A stretch of 64,000 nt of DNA from Streptomyces sp. A 4/2 (GCF_940670765.1 NZ_CALNVW010000035.1:46566-110565), one strand, 5' to 3'. Shown: positions 16,993-25,542, counted from the stretch's first letter. Translations and numbers: made by a program. The notes: generated from the sequence alone by a model not told the origin.

Positions 16993-17580
16993 TCAGGCCA
17001 CCCGCTGCGCGCGGTGCTTCGCCGCGCGCAGCCGGACCTCGGCCGGCAGCTCCGCCAGGCCCGCCGATGCGCGGGCGTGCTCCAGCGCCTCGGTGGTGAG
17101 GCGCGACAGGGCGGCCGTCGGCTGGGCGTGCGCCGTGAGGACGAGACCCACCCGGGCCTCCGGCGCGGTCCGCCGGCCCGTCAGCCGGACGGTCGCCCGG
17201 TCGACGCCGCGCAGTGACTCGGCCTCACTGGACAGGACGTTCTCCAGGGCCCGGCCCCTGAGCCGCGCCCCGTTGCCGTCACCGCTGGCCACGAGCACCT
17301 CGGAGAGCCGCGCACGGCGCAGCTGGGCGAGCAGCCACCAGAGTGCGAGCAGGACGATGACGGCGAGCGCCGCGATGACCACCGGCCACCACCAGCCGTC
17401 CTTGCGCCACTTGTCCCGGTCGGCCACGCTGAGCAGCACGTCGTGGGGCCCGTCGAAGGGCCACCAGGACGGCACGGAGAAGTTGAGCCCCGCCGCGAGC
17501 ACCGCGCCGCCGAGCGCGAGCAGCACCAGTCCGGCGAGACAGAGCAGTACCCGGTTGACCGGCCTCAGCATCGCCGTCAC
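16993..17580 (-). CDS. amaP: Alkaline-shock membrane anchor protein (AmaP-like)
   Basis: 195-aa membrane protein with two helices (about residues 10-32 and 65-87) flanking a Trp-rich extracellular loop, then a cytoplasmic domain. In staphylococci AmaP tethers Asp23 to the membrane. It is the last gene of a five-gene run with two Asp23/Gls24 proteins and overlaps the preceding gene by ATGA. Family assignment rests on topology and context, with moderate sequence support. Another ATG (MLRPVNR) lies three codons later. Confidence 0.8.
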   Translation of the reverse strand: MTAMLRPVNRVLLCLAGLVLLALGGAVLAAGLNFSVPSWWPFDGPHDVLLSVADRDKWRKDGWWWPVVIAALAVIVLLALWWLLAQLRRARLSEVLVASGDGNGARLRGRALENVLSSEAESLRGVDRATVRLTGRRTAPEARVGLVLTAHAQPTAALSRLTTEALEHARASAGLAELPAEVRLRAAKHRAQRVA

Positions 17581-18233
17581 CCCTTCCTGGCAGGACGGCC
17601 GACACGCACGGAGAGTCCGGGCGACGAGGCGAGCCCCAGCTCCGTGATCCCCGCGTCCAGCGCGGCGTCCAAGTCGGCCCGTACATCGTCGAGTTCACGG
17701 AAGTGCGAGCGCGCACGCGCCTTGACCCTGGAGCGCTTCACACGAATGTGTACGGACTGCACACCCGCCACCTCCATCGCCCGGTCGCGCAGTACCAGCG
17801 CCGCCGCGTCCCGCTCAAGACCGCCCTTGACCTGTGGGCTGTCGCGGCGCATCGACAGCAGCGAGCGCAGTCCGGGGGTGAGGGCGAGCACGATCAGCCA
17901 CAGGCCGATCGCCATCGCGACGCCCGCGCCGACCTTGATCCAGATGTTGTCGAGGGGGCGCGTCGCCAGATCGTTCGCCACCACACGGCGCCAGTGCATC
18001 GCGGGGCGTCCCGCCCGTACCGCCGACACGTCGTAGAGCAGCACACCGGCCGCGGCGAGCAGGAGAAGTGCCAGCAGTCCGGCCGGGATCCGGCGCCGTG
18101 ACCAGAAACGGCCCGCCCGGCCGCCCGAACCGGGGGGCCGGTAGGCCGTTGCGGACGACAACGGCTCCAGATCCGCCGAAGGCGACTTCTCGACGGCGGG
18201 AAGCCGCTGGGTGCTGTTGTCGGGTTCGCTCAT
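17577..18233 (-). CDS. DUF6286-type membrane protein of the Asp23 cluster
   Basis: 218-aa protein: polar N-terminus, basic stretch SRRRIP, helix 1 (~residues 50-68), loop, helix 2 (~residues 98-118), then an Arg-rich cytoplasmic domain ending in RVGRPARKG. The C-terminal domain has the alternating beta pattern VQSVHIRVKRSRVKARARSH seen in Asp23-like folds. It overlaps genes on both sides by four bases, so translation is coupled. It probably works with AmaP as a second membrane partner; no enzyme motif is present. Confidence 0.78.
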   Translation of the reverse strand: MSEPDNSTQRLPAVEKSPSADLEPLSSATAYRPPGSGGRAGRFWSRRRIPAGLLALLLLAAAGVLLYDVSAVRAGRPAMHWRRVVANDLATRPLDNIWIKVGAGVAMAIGLWLIVLALTPGLRSLLSMRRDSPQVKGGLERDAAALVLRDRAMEVAGVQSVHIRVKRSRVKARARSHFRELDDVRADLDAALDAGITELGLASSPGLSVRVGRPARKG

Positions 18234-18574
18234 CGGGCCCTCCCCCGATCGGCGCCACGGGTCTGTTCCGAGTGCAGCCGCTCGATCTGTACCGCCACCT
18301 CGGGTACTTCCATGCCCGCCAGTGTCTCGACCCGCTGCTTGACCCGGCGGCGCACCTCACCGCACTGGGCGCCGATGTCTGATGGGTAGGCCAGCTCCAG
18401 ACTGACCCGTACCCGCGCACGGGCCTCGTGCACCGTGACCGCGGCGTTCGGGGCGGCGCCGCCCTCGGGTACCTCGCCGATCGCCTCCCGGGCCGCCTGC
18501 GCGGCGATCTTCGACACGACCCGGTCGGCGATCCGTGTCGAACCGCGCTCCGCGGGCGCGACCTGAGTGGTCAT
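18230..18574 (-). CDS. Asp23/Gls24 family envelope stress protein
   Basis: 114-aa cytoplasmic protein. The Asp23 pattern is clear: STRIADRVVSKIAAQAAREA at the N-terminus, then a beta strand ARARVRVSLELAYPSD, a helix with VRRRVKQRVETLAGMEV, and a final strand VAVQIERL. Asp23/Gls24 proteins form membrane-associated polymers in Gram-positive bacteria and respond to envelope or alkaline stress. Coupled by overlaps to both neighbours. Confidence 0.88.
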   Translation of the reverse strand: MTTQVAPAERGSTRIADRVVSKIAAQAAREAIGEVPEGGAAPNAAVTVHEARARVRVSLELAYPSDIGAQCGEVRRRVKQRVETLAGMEVPEVAVQIERLHSEQTRGADRGRAR

Positions 18575-18762
18575 CGCCGCCCGTCACCGTGGTCGCGTCC
18601 GCGGAAGAAGTCGCCTGCTTCCAGGTCACCGTCGAGGAACTTGCCCGCGACGAATCCGACCGCGCCGAGCGCGGCAACCAGAAGGAAGGCTCCGAAGCCG
18701 CCGAAGTAGCCGGCGAAGCCAAGTGCCATACCGACCAACAGGCCGACCACAGCCATACTCAT
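18571..18762 (-). CDS. Small Gly-rich membrane protein of the Asp23 cluster
   Basis: 63 aa. Two close hydrophobic helices rich in Gly/Ala (residues ~3-20 and 22-40) are followed by an acidic/basic tail GDLEAGDFFRGRDHG. It resembles the small DUF2273-type proteins that accompany Asp23 and AmaP in Gram-positive bacteria. It overlaps the downstream Asp23 gene by four bases. Confidence 0.8.
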   Translation of the reverse strand: MSMAVVGLLVGMALGFAGYFGGFGAFLLVAALGAVGFVAGKFLDGDLEAGDFFRGRDHGDGRR

Positions 18763-18794
18763 CCTGCACTCCTTAGACCGACCGGGGTTGGGCC

Positions 18795-19286
18795 CTACTG
18801 AAGGCGGGACTCCGGCTCTTCGTCGTCCTCCTCGTCGGGCAGCTTCACATCGCTCACCGCGATGTTGACCTCCACCACCTCCAGGCCCGTCATCCGTTCG
18901 ACGGCCGAGATGACGTACTCGCGTACCTCGCGTGCGACCTCCGCGATCGAGACGCCGTAGTCGACGACGATCTCCAGATCGAGAGCCGTCTGGACCTCAC
19001 CGACCTCGGCCTTCACCCCCCGGGACACGGACTTGGTACCGCCCGGGACCCGGTCGCGCATGGCACCGAAGGTGCGCGAGAGACCGCTGCCCATCGCGTG
19101 GACACCGGAGACGTCACGGGCCGCGAGGCCCGCGATCTTCTCCACCACACCGTCGGCGATGGTGGTGCGCCCGCGCGAAGCGGGGCTGCCGCCACCACGT
19201 TTCGTCACGTCGGTCCTGCGGGGCTCCTGGCCGGCCTGCCCCCTCCCGGGGGTCTCGGACTGGTTCTGCTGTGCGGTGTCGCTCAT
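18795..19286 (-). CDS. Asp23/Gls24 family envelope stress protein
   Basis: 163 aa, first gene of the cluster. A disordered Gln/Gly/Arg-rich N-terminus (~40 residues) precedes the Asp23 domain: RTTIADGVVEKIAGLAARDV, an inserted basic stretch with VPGGTKSVSRGVKAEVGE, a strand LEIVVDYGV, a helix with REVREYVISAVERMTGLEV, and the strand VNIAVSDVKL. It ends in a very acidic tail (DEEDDEEPES). Two Asp23 paralogues in one operon suggest hetero-oligomers. Confidence 0.9.
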   Translation of the reverse strand: MSDTAQQNQSETPGRGQAGQEPRRTDVTKRGGGSPASRGRTTIADGVVEKIAGLAARDVSGVHAMGSGLSRTFGAMRDRVPGGTKSVSRGVKAEVGEVQTALDLEIVVDYGVSIAEVAREVREYVISAVERMTGLEVVEVNIAVSDVKLPDEEDDEEPESRLQ

Positions 19287-19380
19287 CGCCGTACGTCCCT
19301 TTCCGAGCGGTAGCGGATTCCGGTGCCCACGTTATGTGCGCTTGCCCGGTTCCGCGCCGGGAATGCGGCAGGGTGGAGAC

Positions 19381-20067
19381 ATGACGGGTGACGGAGACGA
19401 CGGTTGGACAGCGGCGGTACGCAGTCGGCTCGCCCTCGGCAGGCTGCTGCCGCTGGGCGGTGCCCACGACGGGGCGTGGATCGCCGAACAGGCCGCTGCC
19501 GCCGTGCTGCGGCGGGCCGCGGACGGTGTGTCAGGGATGGCGCTCGGCAAGCTGCGGATCGCCCTGGCCGACCCCGGGCCGGACACGGTGCCGCAGGTCC
19601 CGCCGCCGCCGAGCGCCCTGCCGCCGGGTCCGCTGCGGATCGAGGCGGAGGCCGAGGGGACGACCGGGGGAGAGTCGCTGCCCGCCGCGGTCGACGGTCT
19701 GCGTGACGCGCTGTTCGCCGCCGCCGCGGACCTGCTCGGCCTCGCTGTCACCGAGGTGGACGTGCGGGTGACCGGCCTGCTCGACGCTCCGCGGGATCCG
19801 TCGGCCCGGGTTGGGCCGGACAGGCGATCCGCAGCGGTACGCGGTCCTGTGGCGGAGGCCGCGGCGGCCGTCCCCGGGGTCGCCCACCTCACCGGGGCGC
19901 TGGGGGCGGCCGTGCACAGCGGGGACGGCCACGTACGGGTCGAGATCGCCGTGGCGCCGGGTCACCGGGCGCTGGACGTCGCCGCGGCCGTCCGGGCCGC
20001 CGCCGCCCGCGCCGCCGACGGCGGGCCCTCCGTGACGGTACTGGTCACCGCGGTGGAACTGCCCTGA
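19381..20067 (+). CDS. Asp23-cluster associated protein, possible divergent Asp23-like domain
   Basis: 228-aa Ala/Gly-rich protein divergently transcribed from the Asp23 cluster, with GGAG before the ATG. The N-terminal half looks like a nonspecific helical region (WIAEQAAAAVLRRAADG). The C-terminal ~75 residues repeat the Asp23 order: VAEAAAAVPGVAHLTG, strand GHVRVEIAVAPG, helix LDVAAAVRAAAARAA, strand VTVLVTAVEL. I infer an Asp23-like second domain. In public Streptomyces annotation such proteins carry an uninformative viral-P10 name (memory), which should not be taken literally. Confidence 0.75.
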   Translation: MTGDGDDGWTAAVRSRLALGRLLPLGGAHDGAWIAEQAAAAVLRRAADGVSGMALGKLRIALADPGPDTVPQVPPPPSALPPGPLRIEAEAEGTTGGESLPAAVDGLRDALFAAAADLLGLAVTEVDVRVTGLLDAPRDPSARVGPDRRSAAVRGPVAEAAAAVPGVAHLTGALGAAVHSGDGHVRVEIAVAPGHRALDVAAAVRAAAARAADGGPSVTVLVTAVELP

Positions 20068-20090
20068 ACGCGGCCTGTTCCGGCGGGTGT

Positions 20091-20846
20091 TCAGAAACCG
20101 TGCCGGGCGCCTCCGTCGACCGGCAGCATCACGCCGGTGAGATAGGAGGCCCCCGGCGACAGCAGGAACGCGGCCGTCCTGCCGAACTCCCCGGGCTTCC
20201 CGTACCGCCGTAGCGGAATCCCCGCCTCACCGCGCGTCCGGGCCGCCTCCGCGTCGCCGCCGAGGGCGTCCAGCTGCCGGACCCGGTCCGTGTCGATCCG
20301 GCCGGGCAGCAGCCCGACCACCCGGATGCCGCGCGGGCCCAGTTCGTCCGCGAGCGACTTCGCGAAGCCCGCCAGGCCGGGGCGCAGGCCGTTGGAGATC
20401 GTCAGCCCGCCGATCGGCTCGTGCACCGAGGCGGAGAGCACGAAGCCGATGACTCCGCCTTCGGAGAGCTCGGCCGCCGCCGTACGGGCCAGCCGCACCG
20501 CGCCCAGGAAGACCGTCTCGAACGCGGTACGCCACTGCTCGTCGGTGTTGTCGGCCGCCGAGCCGGGGGCCGGACCGCCGACGCTGATCAGGATTCCGTC
20601 GAAGCGGCCGAAGTGCTCGCGCGCCGTGGCGATCAGCCGCGCGGCGGCAGCGGGGTCGCTGTTGTCCGCGGCCACTCCGAGCGCGTTCGGGCCCAGCTCG
20701 GCCGCCGCGGCCTCCGCGGACTCCGCCTCCCGTCCCGTGACGATCACCTTCGCGCCGTCGGCCGCCAGTTCCCGGGCGGAGGCGAACCCCAGTCCCCTGG
20801 TGGCGCCGGTGACGATGTAGACGCGGTCCTTCAGTCCAAGATCCAT
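20091..20846 (-). CDS. SDR family oxidoreductase
   Basis: 251-aa classical short-chain dehydrogenase. The Rossmann motif is TGATRGLG. The substrate-side region has a Ser but reads SASVHEPIGGLTISNGLRPGL, so the usual YxxxK is replaced by SNGLR. This is a notable loss that puts dehydrogenase activity in doubt. The C-terminal YLTGVMLPVDGG is standard. The ATG at 20846, just after the upstream TAG, is preferred; an in-frame ATG at 20861 has its Shine-Dalgarno too close. It follows the GH15 gene and may be coupled to it. Confidence 0.85.
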   Translation of the reverse strand: MDLGLKDRVYIVTGATRGLGFASARELAADGAKVIVTGREAESAEAAAAELGPNALGVAADNSDPAAAARLIATAREHFGRFDGILISVGGPAPGSAADNTDEQWRTAFETVFLGAVRLARTAAAELSEGGVIGFVLSASVHEPIGGLTISNGLRPGLAGFAKSLADELGPRGIRVVGLLPGRIDTDRVRQLDALGGDAEAARTRGEAGIPLRRYGKPGEFGRTAAFLLSPGASYLTGVMLPVDGGARHGF

Positions 20847-20850
20847 GCAC

Positions 20851-22650
20851 CTATCCTGCATCCTCCTCGGGCGCCCCCTGCGCGCGGGCCAGCGCCAGAG
20901 CGGTGTTCACCAGACCGATGTGGCTGAACGCCTGCGGGAAGTTCCCGAGCTGCCGGCCCGCCGCCGGGTCGTACTCCTCGGCGAGCAGGCCCACGTCGTT
21001 GCGCAGTGCCAGCAGCTTCTCGAAGAGACACTCGGCCTCGGCGACCCGGCCGGTCAGCCGGAGCGCGTCGGCCAGCCAGAACGAGCAGACCAGGAAGGTG
21101 CCTTCGCTGCCGGGCAGTCCGTCGACCGCAGGGCCCCCGGTGCTGTAGCGGCGCACCAGACCGTCGTGGCTCAGCTCCTCGCGCACGGCGTCGACCGTGC
21201 CGATGACCCGCGGGTCGTCCGGCGGCAGGAAGCCGACCTGGGGGATGAGCAGCGTCGCCGCGTCCAGCTCCTTGGAACCGTACGACTGGGTGAAGGTGTT
21301 GCGCACCGGATCGAAGCCCTTGTCGCACACCTCCTGGTGCACCTCGTCGCGCATCCGCCGCCACCGCTCCACGTCGCCGCGCGCCCGCGGCTCGTCCTCC
21401 AGGGTGCGTACGGCGCGGTCGGCGGCCACCCACGCCATCACCTTGGAGTGCACGAAGTGACGGCGCGGTCCGCGTACTTCCCAGAGCCCTTCGTCGGGCT
21501 CGCGCCAGCGGGTCTCCAGGAAGCCGAGGAGGCTCAGCTGGACGTTCCAGGCGTGCGGCTTGTTGACGAGACCGGAGGTGCGGGCCAGGTGCAGCGAGTC
21601 GATGACCTCCCCGTACACATCGAGCTGGACCTGGTCGACCGCGCCGTTCCCGGTCCGTACCGGTGCGGAACCCCGGTGGCCGCGCAGCCAGCCCAGCTCG
21701 GTCTCGGGCAGCCGCCGCTCGCCCGAGAGGCCGTACATGATCTGCAGATCGCCGGGGCTGCCCGCGACCGCGCGCAGCAGCCAGTCCCGCCAGTCGGCCG
21801 CCTCGTCGAGATAGCCGCAGGCGAGCAGCGCGCCCAGGGTGAGGGTGGAGTCGCGCAGCCAGCAGAACCGGTAGTCCCAGTTGCGCACGCCCCCGATCTC
21901 CTCCGGGAGCGAAGTGGTCGGAGCGGCGACGATCCCGCCGGTCGGGCCGAAAGTGAGCGCCTTGAGCGTGATCAGCGAGCGGATGACGGCCTCGCGGTAC
22001 GGCCCCCGGTACCGGCAGCGCGCCGACCACTCCTCCCAGTCGGCCAGGGAGCTCTCCAGCGCCTCGTGCGGGTCGGTGAGCGCCGGCCGGGGGTCGTGCG
22101 AGGGGTGCCAGGTGAGCACGAACGCCACCTTCTCGCCCTCGGCGACAGTGAACGACGAGCAGGTGGAGAAGTGGTGGCCCCAGGTCTTCACCTCGGGCTC
22201 GCTGCGCAGCCACACGGAGTCGGGGCCCGCCACCGCGACCCGGTGTCCGTCCGCCCGGCGCATCCAGGGCACGACCGACCCGTAGTCGAAGCGCAGCCGC
22301 AGCGTCCCGGACATGGCCACCTCGCCGGAGACACCCTCGATGATCCGCATGATGTCGGGTGCGGTGTCGCGCTGCGGCATGAAGTCAGTGATCTTGACGG
22401 TGCCGGTCGGTGTCTCCCAGACCGATTCCAGCACGAGGGAGTCCCCCACGTAGCTCCGCCGTGTGCAGTTGCCCGCGCCCGTCGGGGCGATGCGCCAGTG
22501 GCCGTTCTCGTCGTCCCCGAGCAGGGAGGCGAAACAGGCACCGGAGTCGAAGCGCGGCAGGCACAGCCAGTCGATGGAGCCGTCCCTGCCGACCAGGGCC
22601 GCCGTCTGCAGATCGCCGATGAGGGCGTAGTCCTCGATACATTGGGTCAC
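20851..22650 (-). CDS. Glycoside hydrolase family 15 protein (trehalase/glucoamylase type)
   Basis: 599-aa cytoplasmic (alpha/alpha)6-barrel enzyme. The N-terminal domain starts IEDYALIGDLQTAALVGRDG and contains SIDWLCLPRFDS; the barrel has NWDYRFCWLRDS, typical for GH15. The C-terminal EEYDPAAGRQLGNFPQAFSH carries the general-base Glu. Actinobacterial members of this exact layout are acid trehalases or glucan hydrolases; the substrate cannot be fixed here. GTG start at 22650. It overlaps nothing upstream but ends four bases before the SDR start. Confidence 0.93.
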   Translation of the reverse strand: MTQCIEDYALIGDLQTAALVGRDGSIDWLCLPRFDSGACFASLLGDDENGHWRIAPTGAGNCTRRSYVGDSLVLESVWETPTGTVKITDFMPQRDTAPDIMRIIEGVSGEVAMSGTLRLRFDYGSVVPWMRRADGHRVAVAGPDSVWLRSEPEVKTWGHHFSTCSSFTVAEGEKVAFVLTWHPSHDPRPALTDPHEALESSLADWEEWSARCRYRGPYREAVIRSLITLKALTFGPTGGIVAAPTTSLPEEIGGVRNWDYRFCWLRDSTLTLGALLACGYLDEAADWRDWLLRAVAGSPGDLQIMYGLSGERRLPETELGWLRGHRGSAPVRTGNGAVDQVQLDVYGEVIDSLHLARTSGLVNKPHAWNVQLSLLGFLETRWREPDEGLWEVRGPRRHFVHSKVMAWVAADRAVRTLEDEPRARGDVERWRRMRDEVHQEVCDKGFDPVRNTFTQSYGSKELDAATLLIPQVGFLPPDDPRVIGTVDAVREELSHDGLVRRYSTGGPAVDGLPGSEGTFLVCSFWLADALRLTGRVAEAECLFEKLLALRNDVGLLAEEYDPAAGRQLGNFPQAFSHIGLVNTALALARAQGAPEEDAG

Positions 22651-22680
22651 GCTCTCGCGTGTTCCCTGGAGCGGGCCGGG

Positions 22681-23469
22681 CTAAGCGGCTGCCGGTACCG
22701 GTTCCGGCGCGCTCTTCGCCCCGGCAGCGGTCCGGTCGCGCTTTTCACGCCGTACGAGAACCACCCATCCGATGGGCACTCCGGCGGTGAACAGCCACCA
22801 CTGGACGGCGTACGCCATGTGCGGACCGATGTCCGAGTGTTCGGGCGTCGGGATCAGCTCGGGGGAGTCGCCCCTGGGCTCGGGCGCGGTCTGCTCGATG
22901 TACCCGCCGAGGACCGGTCTGCCCAGCGCCTTCGCCTGCTGGGCGCTGCTGATCAGCATCACCTGGCGTGGCGGGAGCCCCTTGACGTTCCTGATCCCGC
23001 TGGCCGCGGTCGTCTGATCGGCCATCAGCCGCCCGGTCACCGTCAGGTCGCCCTTGGGAGCGGCGGGGATCTTGGGGAGGGTCATCTGGCTGCCGTTGTC
23101 GGGGATCCAGCCGCGGTTGATCAGCACCGTCTTGCCGTTCGTCAGGACGAACGGGGTCAGGACGTGGTAGCCGACGGTGCCGTCGGACGAGGTCCTGCGC
23201 CGTACGACGACCTCGTCCGCGGTGTCGAAGTGACCGGTCGCGGTCACCTGGCGCCAGTACTCGTCGTGCGGGACGGTGTGCCCCGGAGCGGTGAGGTCCT
23301 CGACGGGTACGGGGGTCGCCTTGAGGTTCTCGCCGATGAGGGCGTTCTGTGCGACCTTGTGCTGGTGGCGGTGCAGCTGCCAGAAGCCCAACTTGATCAT
23401 CGTCGGCATGAGGACGAGGGCGACAAGGGTGAGGATCACCCACTGCCGGGTCAACAGGAAGCGGTACAC
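22681..23469 (-). CDS. SURF1 family cytochrome oxidase assembly protein
   Basis: 262-aa inner-membrane protein with the SURF1 topology: one N-terminal helix (~residues 10-28), a large outside domain and one C-terminal helix (~residues 225-245). Family motifs: KLGFWQLHRHQHK after helix 1, VLINRGWIPDN in the middle and HMAYAVQWWLFT before helix 2. SURF1 helps assemble heme aa3 cytochrome c oxidase. GTG start at 23469 with AAAGG nearby. The C-terminus is Ala/Pro-rich. Confidence 0.92.
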   Translation of the reverse strand: MYRFLLTRQWVILTLVALVLMPTMIKLGFWQLHRHQHKVAQNALIGENLKATPVPVEDLTAPGHTVPHDEYWRQVTATGHFDTADEVVVRRRTSSDGTVGYHVLTPFVLTNGKTVLINRGWIPDNGSQMTLPKIPAAPKGDLTVTGRLMADQTTAASGIRNVKGLPPRQVMLISSAQQAKALGRPVLGGYIEQTAPEPRGDSPELIPTPEHSDIGPHMAYAVQWWLFTAGVPIGWVVLVRREKRDRTAAGAKSAPEPVPAAA

Positions 23470-23536
23470 GCCTTTGAAGGTACCCCTCAGGTGAAGGCCC
23501 CCGGACGGGGGGTCCCGCCGGGGGCCGAACCGGACC

Positions 23537-23770
23537 TCAGACCTTGTCGACGATCCCCACCTTCCCCTCCGCGCGGGCGCAGTGCCCGCCGCAGTACCAC
23601 TGGCCGTCGACCTCCACGCCCTGGCCGATGACCCGGACGCGGCAGTGTTCACAGATGGGCGCCATGCGGTGAATGGCGCAGGAGAAGCAGTCGAAGACGT
23701 GAATCGCGCCCTGCGCGTGCACCTCGAACGACATGCCGTAGTCGTTTCCGCATACCTCGCAACGTGCCAT
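23537..23770 (-). CDS. Small LIM-like zinc-binding protein
   Basis: 77-aa protein with four Cys pairs: C4-x2-C7, C28-x2-C31 (with His24 and His34 nearby), C40-x2-C43 and C60-x3-C64 (with His63). Spacing resembles a LIM domain, two zinc sites packed together. It has no signal peptide and no other domain. The function is unknown; such a module usually mediates protein contacts. It lies between SURF1 and the exonuclease on the same strand. ATG at 23770 is the only sensible start, three codons before the first Cys pair. Confidence 0.8.
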   Translation of the reverse strand: MARCEVCGNDYGMSFEVHAQGAIHVFDCFSCAIHRMAPICEHCRVRVIGQGVEVDGQWYCGGHCARAEGKVGIVDKV

Positions 23771-23834
23771 GCGCCACAGGGTGGGACGGCGGAGCGGCGG
23801 CGGGCGAGCGGACGGCGGGCGAGTCGCCCGTCAA

Positions 23835-24812
23835 TCACCCGTCTGCCGGGGCCGGTGTGACATCGCGCAGCAGTTGCGTGAACGCGGCCTCGTCCACGAC
23901 CGGGGTGCCGAACGACTTCGCCTTGACCGTCTTCGACGTGGCGGAATCCGGGTCGTTGGTGACGAGCAGGCTGGTCAGCCGGGACAGGCTCGTCGCCACG
24001 TGCAGCCCGGCCTCGGCCGCCCGGTCCTCCAGCAGCTCGCGGTCGACCGAGGTGTCGCCGGAGAACGCCACCCGCATGCCCTGCAACAGCGGTTTCCCCG
24101 GCTCGTACCGGCCCGGATTCGGATAGGGACAGACCGGACGCTTCCGGGAGGGGCGCCAGTTGCCCTGCCGGTACGAGGCCTGGTACCCGACGCGCGGCGC
24201 CGGCGGGGCGTCCGACCACTCGGTGAGCGGCAGGCACTCCAGGAGCGGCAGCCGCACCCCGTCCCGGGCCGCCGCGTGCAGACTCGGACGGAAGGCCTCG
24301 GCGAGCACCCGGGCGTCGTCGAGGGCGTGGTGCGCGTGTTCCTGTACGACGCCGAAGTGCGCGGCGAGCGACTCCAGCTTGTGGTTGGGCAGCGGGAGCG
24401 CCAGCTCCTTGGAGAGCGCGATGGTGCACAGCCGCTGGCGGACCGGGGCGGTGCGCTGCGCGCGTGCGTACTCCCTGGCGATCATCTGCCAGTCGAAGAT
24501 GGCGTTGTGCGCCACCAGGACCCGGCCGTCGAGCCGTTCGGCGAACTCGGCCGCGATCTCCGGGAAGAGGGGGGCGCTCTCCAGGACGTCACTGGTCAGA
24601 CCGTGGATCCAGACGGGCCCGGGGTCCCGCTCCGGATTGACCAGCGTGTACCAGTGGTCCTCGACGTTTCCGCGGGCGTCGAGCCGGTAGACGGCAGCGG
24701 AGATTATCCGGTCGTCGCGGGCGAGGCCGGTGGTCTCCACGTCGACGACCGCGTATCCCTGCGGGTAAGCGGTCGGCCATGCTGTCGCTGTTGTCTGGCG
24801 GTCGTCGAGCAT
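23835..24812 (-). CDS. DEDDh 3'-5' exonuclease with C-terminal BRCT domain
   Basis: 325 aa. The exonuclease domain (residues ~18-185) shows all DEDDh motifs: VVDVETTGL (Asp-x-Glu), LVAHNAIFDWQM (Asp) and HHALDDARVLAEA (His and Asp), as in DnaQ/PolC-type proofreading nucleases. The C-terminal ~85 residues (LLQGMRVAFSGD onward, with LVTNDPDSATSKTVKAKSFG) form a BRCT domain. This fusion is recurrent in actinobacteria. ATG at 24812 preferred; the GTG at 24818 is only two bases from a TATTCT hexamer, while the ATG is eight bases from it, suiting a leaderless transcript. Confidence 0.92.
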   Translation of the reverse strand: MLDDRQTTATAWPTAYPQGYAVVDVETTGLARDDRIISAAVYRLDARGNVEDHWYTLVNPERDPGPVWIHGLTSDVLESAPLFPEIAAEFAERLDGRVLVAHNAIFDWQMIAREYARAQRTAPVRQRLCTIALSKELALPLPNHKLESLAAHFGVVQEHAHHALDDARVLAEAFRPSLHAAARDGVRLPLLECLPLTEWSDAPPAPRVGYQASYRQGNWRPSRKRPVCPYPNPGRYEPGKPLLQGMRVAFSGDTSVDRELLEDRAAEAGLHVATSLSRLTSLLVTNDPDSATSKTVKAKSFGTPVVDEAAFTQLLRDVTPAPADG

Positions 24813-24873
24813 GGTCACAGAGAATACGGGCCCCGACCGACAACCTGGGAATCCCGGGGTCCCCGGCCGCCGC

Positions 24874-25491
24874 TCAGGGCGCGAACAGGCTCTGCACCAG
24901 GGCAGTGACCGAGAGGGTGAAGAGGTGTTCGGGGTCGGCCGGTCCGGCCAGCGCGCGCGCCAGGGCCGGGTCGTGCTCCGCGGCCGGAGTGTCCCAGAGC
25001 TCCTCCTCGCCGGGGTGCTGGGCGGGTGAGCGCTCGCGGTTGCGCTCGACCAGTACGAAACCGACGGTCTGGAACTGCACGGCCCGTACCGCGTCGGCGG
25101 CGCGCGCCCCGCGCAGCCCGGCCGCGTGCACCTCATGCACGAGCGCCTGCTGTGCGGGGAGGAACATCCGTTCCGTCAGGCCGCGTTCATGGACCATCGC
25201 GATCAGGTGCGGGCGTCCGCGCAGCTCCTTGCGGAGCGTTCTCGCCACCGACACGACCCGGTCCGCGGGTGTGCTGCCGTGCGGGGTTATCTCGCCGAGT
25301 TCCCGCACGGTGCGTTCGACGAGGGCGTCCAGCAGCGACTCGCGATTGCCGATGTGCCAGTAGATCGAGGTGACCGCGGTGCCGAGTTCGGCGGCGAGTT
25401 TGCGCATGGACAGGGCGCGCGGTCCCTGCTCCTTCACCAGCTCCGCCGCAGCGGTCAGGATCTCCTCGCGGGTCAGCGAAGGTCGTGGCAC
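24874..25491 (-). CDS. TetR/AcrR family transcriptional regulator
   Basis: 205 aa. The N-terminal HTH reads LTREEILTAAAELVKEQG through TSIYWHIGNRESLLDAL, classic TetR. The C-terminal domain is of the TetR_C type that binds a small hydrophobic ligand. It is transcribed away from an ADC-like decarboxylase, with one perfect palindrome in the 90-bp intergenic region. It very probably represses itself and the divergent catabolic-type genes until a substrate or acyl-CoA binds. Confidence 0.93.
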   Translation of the reverse strand: MPRPSLTREEILTAAAELVKEQGPRALSMRKLAAELGTAVTSIYWHIGNRESLLDALVERTVRELGEITPHGSTPADRVVSVARTLRKELRGRPHLIAMVHERGLTERMFLPAQQALVHEVHAAGLRGARAADAVRAVQFQTVGFVLVERNRERSPAQHPGEEELWDTPAAEHDPALARALAGPADPEHLFTLSVTALVQSLFAP

Positions 25492-25542
25492 GGGACTCTC
25501 GACTTCCTTTCCTGCATGGCTCTTTACCCTTCACGGGCTCTG

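Noticed and set aside
20845..23631. 928-codon plus-strand frame opposite GH15 and SURF1
   Set aside because: Compositional shadow with no domains; the opposite strand has two well-conserved genes.
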